Positions 5,896 through 9,851 of a stretch of 9,851 nucleotides of DNA are shown here, piece by piece. The position numbers and the translations under genes were made by a program. The number at the start of each line of letters is the position of its first letter. The first letter of the stretch is position 1. Under the pieces are notes generated by a model. It saw only the letters and a list, made by a program, of their open reading frames with translations. It was not told the origin of the DNA and searched no databases. Origin of the DNA: SHZT01 sp945889655 (lineage in GTDB: Bacteria; Gemmatimonadota; Gemmatimonadetes; Gemmatimonadales; GWC2-71-9); the NCBI GenBank assembly GCA_945889655.1, contig CAMDCH010000083.1:1-9851 (forward strand), in the 5' to 3' direction.

Positions 5896-6873
5896 ATGGC
5901 AGACACCGACAAGGCGCCCACGTGGAAGACACTGGGCGCCTTTGCCATCATCTACTTCGTCTGGGGCTCCACCTTCCTCGCGATCCGGTTCGGCGTCGAG
6001 GAGGTCCCGCCATTCCTGCTTGCCGCCATCCGGTTCACTCTCGCTGGAGCGATGCTCTTCGGCTGGGCACTTGCCCGGCGAGAGCGCTGGCCGAGCCGGC
6101 GGGAGTGGGGGTCGGCGCTCCTGCTCGGTGTTTTCGTCTTCGTGGTGGACTACGGCCTGGTCTTCTGGGCTGAGCGGCGAGTCCCGTCGGGCATCACTGC
6201 AGTCCTGATGGCGACCATTCCGTCGTTCATGGCCATCTCGGAAATCCTCATCCTCAGGACACAGCGGTTCACGCTTCGCCTCGTGCTGGCGCTGCTCGTG
6301 GGCCTGGCGGGCGTCGCGGTTCTCGTGGCCCCCTGGCCCAACCTCCACGACGAGCCGGTTGATCGGGCTGGCGCGGTGGCGCTGGTATTCGCGGCCATGG
6401 GCTGGTCGGTCGGAGCGGTGCTCACAAAGAAGCTTCCGCTTCCGGCCTCCAAGGTGATGAGCTCCGGTTCGCAGATGCTTGCGGGCGGCCTGCTGCTTGC
6501 GCTGACCGCACTCGCGCTGGGCGAACACCACGGATTCAGTCCAGCCGCTGTTTCCTCACGCGCCTGGCTCTCGCTGGCGTATCTCGTGATCCCCGGGTCG
6601 ATCATCGCCTACACGGTGTTCCTCTGGCTCATTCAGCATGAGACGCCCACCAGGGTCGGCACGTACGCGTACGTGAACCCGGTGGTGGCGGTGCTGCTGG
6701 GCTATTTCGCCGGAGGGGAGCCACTCGGATTGCGTACACTCCTGGGCACAATGCTCGTGCTCGTGAGCGTGGTGTTGATCACCGTCAGGTCGACGGGTAA
6801 ACCCGCCACTCGGCTGAGGGCCGCCAAGGCGGCCTGGATCGAGCCCGGGAATAGTCGCTTCAGCGACTCTTAG
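5896..6873 (+). CDS. EamA (DMT superfamily) transporter with repeat-derived C-terminus
   Basis: From the ATG at 5896 the product is 325 residues. It has ten hydrophobic segments arranged as two EamA repeats (about 10-145 and 158-297). The first repeat opens with the typical FAIIYFVWGSTFLAIRFGVEEVPPFLLAAIRF. The second has IPGSIIAYTVFLWLIQHETPTRVGTYAYVNPVVAVLLGYFAGGEP, also a family hallmark. Members export amino acids, nucleotides or other metabolites through the cytoplasmic membrane; the substrate here is unknown. An upstream in-frame start at 5818 overlaps the reductase gene and encodes unrelated sequence, so it was rejected. Only a weak AGG precedes 5896. Residues from about 300 onward (GKPATRLRAAKAAWIEPGN and the rest) are not transporter-like and are encoded by the structured repeat at 6794-6893, including the stop codon. 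Confidence 0.92.
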   Translation: MADTDKAPTWKTLGAFAIIYFVWGSTFLAIRFGVEEVPPFLLAAIRFTLAGAMLFGWALARRERWPSRREWGSALLLGVFVFVVDYGLVFWAERRVPSGITAVLMATIPSFMAISEILILRTQRFTLRLVLALLVGLAGVAVLVAPWPNLHDEPVDRAGAVALVFAAMGWSVGAVLTKKLPLPASKVMSSGSQMLAGGLLLALTALALGEHHGFSPAAVSSRAWLSLAYLVIPGSIIAYTVFLWLIQHETPTRVGTYAYVNPVVAVLLGYFAGGEPLGLRTLLGTMLVLVSVVLITVRSTGKPATRLRAAKAAWIEPGNSRFSDS

Positions 6874-6893
6874 CCGAGAGGCGGCTTTAGCCG
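6794..6893. repeat. Structured inverted-repeat element overlapping the EamA 3' end
   Basis: Outer arms 6795-6815 and 6872-6892 are reverse complements at 18 of 21 positions, including an uninterrupted CTCGGCT/AGCCGAG stem. Between and within the arms are four perfect short hairpins. They are CGGGT-AA-ACCCG (6794-6805), GGCCGCC-AA-GGCGGCC (6819-6834), AGTCGC-TTCA-GCGACT (6853-6868) and CGGCT-TT-AGCCG (6882-6893). The element can therefore fold as one long stem with two inner hairpins, or as a row of four hairpins. It covers the last 27 or so codons of the EamA gene, its stop (6871-6873) and 20 nt beyond. It may terminate the DoxX-reductase-EamA transcript, although no T-run follows. Confidence 0.75.
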
Positions 6894-6964
6894 TCGGTTG
6901 CCGGCGCCAAGCAGGCCGCACAGCTTATGAACTCGACAATCTCTCAACTGAACGGACGGATCGC

Positions 6965-7471
6965 ATGCTTCTCGCATTCCGGATTTTTCATATCCTCGCC
7001 GGCGTCCTCTGGGTGGGCGCGGTCATCTTCGTCGCGATGTTTCTCATGCCGTCGCTGCGCGCGGCAGGACCGGCGGGCGGTCCCGTCATGAGCCAGCTCA
7101 CGCAACGGAAGATGCCGATCTACATGATGGCGATGGCCATCATCACGATCCTGTCCGGCACCGGGCTCATCTGGATCAATTCCGCGGGGTATCCGGGGAG
7201 CTGGATGCAGACGAGCATGGGCCGCACCTATGGATGGGGCGGCCTGCTCGCCATCCTTGCCGCGATTGTCGGCATGGCGATGAGCTCGCCGGCGGTACGG
7301 AAGATGGGCGCCATCGCGCAGGGCATCGCGAAGCGCGGCGGGCCTCCCACTCCCGAGGAGAGCGCCGAGATGCAGCGTCTCCAGGGGCGTATGGCGCTGT
7401 CCATCAAGATCGTGTCGGTGCTGGTGCTGCTCGCGACCACTGCGATGGCGGTCGCGCGGTACTTGCCCTGA
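6965..7471 (+). CDS. CopD/DUF2269-like integral membrane protein
   Basis: This 168-residue protein has four membrane helices, at about 5-28, 50-70, 91-107 and 145-164. The first starts with FRIFHILAGVLWVGAVIFVAMFLMP, with His9 and the W-x-G pattern seen in CopD-like and DUF2269-like membrane proteins. The loop at 110-143 is charged and Pro-rich (KRGGPPTPEESAEMQRLQGRM), as is common in these proteins. Such proteins may bind haem or copper through membrane His residues, but the function of this subgroup is not established. The ATG at 6965 has only a weak GGACGGA stretch upstream, with 5 nt between. The gene is the first of a tightly packed run. Its TGA stop overlaps the apparent start of the next gene. 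Confidence 0.8.
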   Translation: MLLAFRIFHILAGVLWVGAVIFVAMFLMPSLRAAGPAGGPVMSQLTQRKMPIYMMAMAIITILSGTGLIWINSAGYPGSWMQTSMGRTYGWGGLLAILAAIVGMAMSSPAVRKMGAIAQGIAKRGGPPTPEESAEMQRLQGRMALSIKIVSVLVLLATTAMAVARYLP

Positions 7472-7923
7472 ATCATCGCGTCGATCGTGCGACGCTTCTC
7501 GCGTTCATGCGGGGTGAGCGCCACGCGGTAGAGGCGTCCGCATCCAGTGGGGAGCCGCAGGCGGCGGTTGTAGGCATCGTGGTCACGGATGCGTTCGAGA
7601 TCTTTTTCGATACGCTCGACACCAGCCGCAAGGCCGTGAATCTCCGAAAGAGTCCCTCGGTGGCATTCGTCATTGGTAGCACGGGCGCCGGTGCCGAACG
7701 AACGGTCCAGTACGCGGGAACGGTGGATGAGCCGAGGGGCGAAGACCTGGCGTCGCTGAAGCGGGTGTACTTCGGGAAGTTTGCTGATGGGCGGGAGCGC
7801 GAGACACTGGAGGGCATCACATACTTCCGCGCCCGGCCGGCCTGGCTGCGATACAGTGATTACGGGAAGAACCCGCCAGCGATCGTCGAGTTGAACGCGC
7901 ATGACCTGGCGGCATTGAGATAG
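7468..7923 (+). CDS. Pyridoxamine 5'-phosphate oxidase-like FMN-binding split-barrel protein
   Basis: The product (151 residues from 7468) has the split-barrel pattern. A first helix (RVDRATLLAFMRGERHA) is followed by strands VEASASSGEPQAAVVGIVVTD and FEIFFDTLDTSRKAVNLRKSP (45-63), where the T-S-R-K-x-x-N segment is typical of the FMN phosphate site. VAFVIG, TVQYAGTVDEP and YFRARPAWLRYSDYG follow. It probably binds FMN or F420/haem and does a redox or binding role other than true vitamin B6 synthesis. The start is unusual. No ATG, GTG or TTG fits between the upstream gene and the first helix. The best homology-based start is CTG 7468-7470, overlapping the TGA of the preceding gene. The next standard start, ATG 7507, would cut off the first helix. 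The ATG at 7234 lies far inside the upstream gene and its extension looks like out-of-frame sequence. Confidence 0.8.
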   Translation: MNHRVDRATLLAFMRGERHAVEASASSGEPQAAVVGIVVTDAFEIFFDTLDTSRKAVNLRKSPSVAFVIGSTGAGAERTVQYAGTVDEPRGEDLASLKRVYFGKFADGRERETLEGITYFRARPAWLRYSDYGKNPPAIVELNAHDLAALR

Positions 7924-7939
7924 GGCCGGAGAGACCCAC

Positions 7940-7993
7940 ATGCCTCACGGAAAGATCTGCTATCTCGGCCTGTACGAGGAACCGGGCCGCTAG
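7940..7993 (+). pseudogene. 17-codon VOC/glyoxalase remnant with internal deletion (proposed)
   Basis: A GGAGAG ribosome binding site (7928-7933) sits 6 nt before an ATG that opens a 17-residue frame, MPHGKICYLGLYEEPGR, ended by TAG. The first nine residues look like the usual start of VOC-superfamily (glyoxalase/bleomycin-resistance) proteins, which often begin MPHGKICYLEIPA. The last eight, GLYEEPGR, look like the usual VOC C-terminus (DPAGNxxGLYxEP). The likely history is an in-frame deletion of about 100-120 codons that joined the two ends. The comparison is from memory of the family, not from a search. It could also be a real small peptide or a chance likeness. It sits between the split-barrel and DinB genes, with 16 nt and 2 nt gaps. 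Confidence 0.5.
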
Positions 7994-7995
7994 TC

Positions 7996-8502
7996 GTGGC
8001 CGAAGCGTGGCTGAGCGGCCCCGTTCCCGGGATCCCGTCCCTGCTGGTACCGGTCGCGCATTCCCTGATCCAGGTGCGTGACGACATTCCTCCGATCTTG
8101 CAGGGGCTCACGCCCGAACAGCTCTGGGCTCGGCCCGGTGGCTCGGCTGCGATCGGCTATCACGCGGTTCATCTCGCGGGCGCCCTGTCGCGCCTCTTCA
8201 CGTACGCGCGAGACGACATCCTCAACGATGCGCAGCAGGCCGAGCTGAAGCTGGAGCTGCGAATACACGACGAGCGCCCTGATGCGAATCGGGTCACCAA
8301 TATCCTGGAGGCCGCCCTCGCCGAGGCGCTCGCGTCATTGCCATCTTTTGGAGAGGACGCGCTGCTTGCACCGCGGGAAGTCGGTAAGAGGAGACTCCCG
8401 TCAAACGTATTCGGGCTCCTTTTTCATGCGGCTGAGCACTCCACCAGGCACGCAGGTCAGATCCAGACGCTGATCCGGGTCATCCGGGGCGCGGGCGACT
8501 GA
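7996..8502 (+). CDS. DinB family protein
   Basis: This 168-residue protein has the four-helix DinB fold with candidate metal ligands. These are GYHAVHLAGALSRLFTYARDD (54-74; H56 or H59) in one helix and LFHAAEHSTRHAGQIQTLIRVI (142-163; H148 and H152) in a later one. This three-His pattern binds a divalent metal in DinB/YfiT-type proteins, which include thiol transferases (bacillithiol or mycothiol type) and many of unknown function. No substrate can be given here. The GTG at 7996 is the probable start, 2 nt after the stop of the short VOC-like remnant. GAGGA at 7974-7978, inside the remnant, is a possible but distant ribosome binding site. An in-frame GTG further in (codon 27) would remove the start of the first helix. 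The stop overlaps the apparent start of the GNAT gene. Confidence 0.85.
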   Translation: MAEAWLSGPVPGIPSLLVPVAHSLIQVRDDIPPILQGLTPEQLWARPGGSAAIGYHAVHLAGALSRLFTYARDDILNDAQQAELKLELRIHDERPDANRVTNILEAALAEALASLPSFGEDALLAPREVGKRRLPSNVFGLLFHAAEHSTRHAGQIQTLIRVIRGAGD

Positions 8503-9191
8503 GCACCTTCACACCGGGGCTCCAGCTACGGACGCTCTTCGTCCTCGACGGCCGCGGCCGCATCGTTTCAACCCGCGAGCCAAACCCTGGACGGGGGCCG
8601 GCGTTCTCGCTCATTCGGGGGACATCCGACTGTGCCTGGGCGGTTCACGCGGACATTTCCGAGCCGATCGCGGCGCAGCTCGAGACTCGCGCGCGCACCG
8701 AGCCACCGGTCACAGATTTCCAGCGGGAACCGCGACACGCGGGGCACTACCGGTCGCTGCTGGCTGGCGAGGTCGATGCAGGCCCGGTGTTTGTCTTCCC
8801 CGAGCGCATCGAGGACGCGGAGGGCGTGGTCCGGGTCGCGCGGCTCGACCAGCTCACGCGATACTTCCGCGGCTGGAGCGCCAATGAGCTGCCGGGGTGC
8901 GCCCCGATCATGGCCGTAATGGAGGGTGAGGCAGCGATCAGCGTGTGCTTCAGCGCACGCCTGACGGACGATGCCGCCGAGGCTGGCGCGGCAACCGCCG
9001 AGGCCTTTCGCGGACGGGGATTGGCAGCGCAGGTGACGAGCGCGTGGGCGGCGGCTATCCGGGCGTCGGGCCAGCTGCCGATGTATAGCACGTCATGGAC
9101 CAACAACGCGTCGCTGGCGGTTGCGCGCCGGTTGGGCTTGCAGATCGTGGGATGTGACTGGAATCTCAATCGCCAGGACCGCCACGGCTAA
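8499..9191 (+). CDS. GNAT family N-acetyltransferase, apparent CTG start
   Basis: The C-terminal half has a GNAT acetyl-CoA site, AFRGRGLAAQVTSAWA (169-184, with RGRGLA as the pyrophosphate loop), and YSTSWTNNASLAVARRLGL (196-214). These are the two most conserved stretches of the family. It should acetylate an amine in the cytoplasm; the acceptor is unknown. The first standard start in frame is GTG 8787, which would give a 134-residue protein. The same frame is open back to 8436. From 8499 it encodes protein-like sequence (LSTFTPGLQLRTLFVLDGRG, then FSLIRG, CAWAVHADISEPIAAQLE), which fits the variable N-terminal domain of related GNAT proteins. I therefore propose that the gene starts at CTG 8499-8501, overlapping the DinB TGA. 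This gives 230 residues and leaves no unexplained gap. If 8787 is the start, the upstream part is a decayed 5' end. Confidence 0.75.
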   Translation: MSTFTPGLQLRTLFVLDGRGRIVSTREPNPGRGPAFSLIRGTSDCAWAVHADISEPIAAQLETRARTEPPVTDFQREPRHAGHYRSLLAGEVDAGPVFVFPERIEDAEGVVRVARLDQLTRYFRGWSANELPGCAPIMAVMEGEAAISVCFSARLTDDAAEAGAATAEAFRGRGLAAQVTSAWAAAIRASGQLPMYSTSWTNNASLAVARRLGLQIVGCDWNLNRQDRHG

Positions 9192-9233
9192 CGGGGACAC
9201 TTTGCAACAAGCCTCCGGGGAGAAGATGACCTG

Positions 9234-9590
9234 ATGGACGGCGCCGTCGATATCGCCGGTTTCCGCGAATGGCTGGTCGACGCCGGCGCCGAAGCGATGC
9301 TCGGCGATTTTCTCGCCACGTTCCGCACCGACGCTCCCAACCGGCTACAGGCGCTCGAACAGGCGGCCGCGTCCCGGGACGCAAAGGCGATCGAGCGGGC
9401 CGCGCACAAGTACCGGTCGGCAGCGGTGACAGTGTTCGCGGTGACGCTGGGTGATCTGCTCGGCCAGGTGGAGGTCGCGGCGGCGCGCGGCGACCTCCCG
9501 GCAGCGTCCGCGGTCCTGGACGCCGTGCGGTTGGAACACGGCCGCGTGATGGCGTGGCTGTCCTCGTCACAGCTCGACGGCACCCGGTGA
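9234..9590 (+). CDS. Hpt (histidine phosphotransfer) domain protein
   Basis: The whole 118-residue product is a single Hpt four-helix domain. The phosphoacceptor is H58 in AIERAAHKYRSAAVTVFAVTLGDLLGQVEVAAARGDL (52-88). Usual Hpt domains read AHxLKGxSxxxGA. Here the Lys at +3 is Arg (R61) and the Gly at +4 is Ser (S62), so the site is slightly off consensus but keeps the His and the basic residue. Such proteins carry phosphate between hybrid sensor kinases and response regulators in the cytoplasm. No kinase or regulator gene lies in the window. A GGGGAGA ribosome binding site (9217-9223) lies 10 nt before the ATG, and a tiny ATG-ACC-TGA frame (9225-9233) ends right at the start codon. The stop overlaps the GTG of the next gene (GTGA). 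Confidence 0.85.
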   Translation: MDGAVDIAGFREWLVDAGAEAMLGDFLATFRTDAPNRLQALEQAAASRDAKAIERAAHKYRSAAVTVFAVTLGDLLGQVEVAAARGDLPAASAVLDAVRLEHGRVMAWLSSSQLDGTR

Positions 9591-9851
9591 AGCCGGCTCA
9601 ATTGATTGCCTGCGTGGGGCTCGGCGCCGCATGGGGCGCCCTCGCCTACATGATCGGCGCGAAGGCCTTCGGCGCGACAATCTGGGCGGGTGTGGCGCTG
9701 GGCCCGTTGATCGGAGGATCTGTCGGCGTGCTGATGCAACACCGTTTCCAGCAAACGGGCTGGAGATGGCTCACGGCACTCGGGACGCTGTACGTATCAG
9801 CTTCAGCCTTTGGACTCGCGGCCGGCGTGTACGAGCTGTGGACTCACCCCG
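9587..9851 (+). CDS. Small integral membrane protein, 3' end beyond window
   Basis: A GTG at 9587 overlaps the Hpt stop in a GTGA junction, a common sign of translational coupling. The frame stays open for 88 codons to the window edge. The product has three hydrophobic segments, at about residues 5-23, 31-50 and 60-82, rich in Gly and Ala, with a basic loop (QHRFQQTGWRW, 51-61) on the probable cytoplasmic side. I do not recognise a family. It is incomplete, and its link to the Hpt protein rests only on the overlap. Confidence 0.65.
   Translation, partial: MKPAQLIACVGLGAAWGALAYMIGAKAFGATIWAGVALGPLIGGSVGVLMQHRFQQTGWRWLTALGTLYVSASAFGLAAGVYELWTHP

Noticed and set aside
7234..7467. ATG at 7234 as start of the split-barrel gene
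   Set aside because: It would overlap the upstream membrane protein gene by about 240 nt, and the added residues (GRPARHPCRDCRHGDELAGG) have the composition of an out-of-frame read.
9188..9754. 188-codon frame on the minus strand
   Set aside because: It is antisense to the Hpt and membrane protein genes, which have ribosome binding or overlap signals and recognisable features; the antisense product is Ser/Ala/Arg-rich without motifs.

Overview
The window looks like chromosomal DNA from a high-GC, Gram-negative (diderm) bacterium. Two products support an outer membrane or periplasm: a Spy/CpxP-like periplasmic protein and an outer-membrane beta-barrel protein. Protein style and the heptameric AGTGAGA-type and GAGGTGC-type intergenic repeats make me think of Gemmatimonadota. 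That placement is an impression, not a result. I see no tRNA, rRNA, CRISPR array, transposase, integrase or phage gene.

Layout. (1) 1-478, minus strand: the N-terminal part of a secreted Spy/CpxP-like protein, running off the left edge. (2) 479-1102: a gene-poor stretch holding a 68-residue two-helix membrane protein (774-980) between two different inverted-repeat elements (620-701 and 987-1102). (3) 1103-3602, plus strand: a class I/II PLP-dependent aminotransferase followed 7 nt later by a DUF445 membrane protein. (4) 3603-3803: a GC-rich imperfect palindrome that fills the gap between two convergent stop codons. (5) 3804-4550, minus strand: a small beta-barrel protein, divergent from (6) 4596-6873: a DoxX-family protein, an aldo/keto reductase and an EamA-family exporter in one tight run. 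The 3' end of the EamA gene is built from a structured inverted-repeat element (6794-6893). (7) 6965-9851, plus strand: a second tightly packed run. It encodes a CopD/DUF2269-like membrane protein, an FMN-binding split-barrel (pyridoxamine 5'-phosphate oxidase-like) protein, a 17-codon remnant that looks like an internally deleted VOC/glyoxalase gene, a DinB-family protein, a GNAT acetyltransferase, an Hpt-domain protein and the start of a small membrane protein.

The genes are mostly housekeeping or accessory metabolic, detoxification and transport functions. I could not recognise a coherent new multi-gene system. The 4596-6873 run suggests a redox or small-molecule stress module (DoxX, aldo/keto reductase, exporter), and the 6965-9851 run groups small stress-type enzymes. 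Both readings are inference.

The most unusual content lies between genes. There are four inverted-repeat elements of distinct sequence, three of which touch or enter the adjoining coding regions; two of them share a 7-nt building unit. There is also the VOC remnant with both gene ends kept and the middle lost. Finally, two genes have protein-like sequence that appears to begin at a CTG overlapping the upstream TGA stop.
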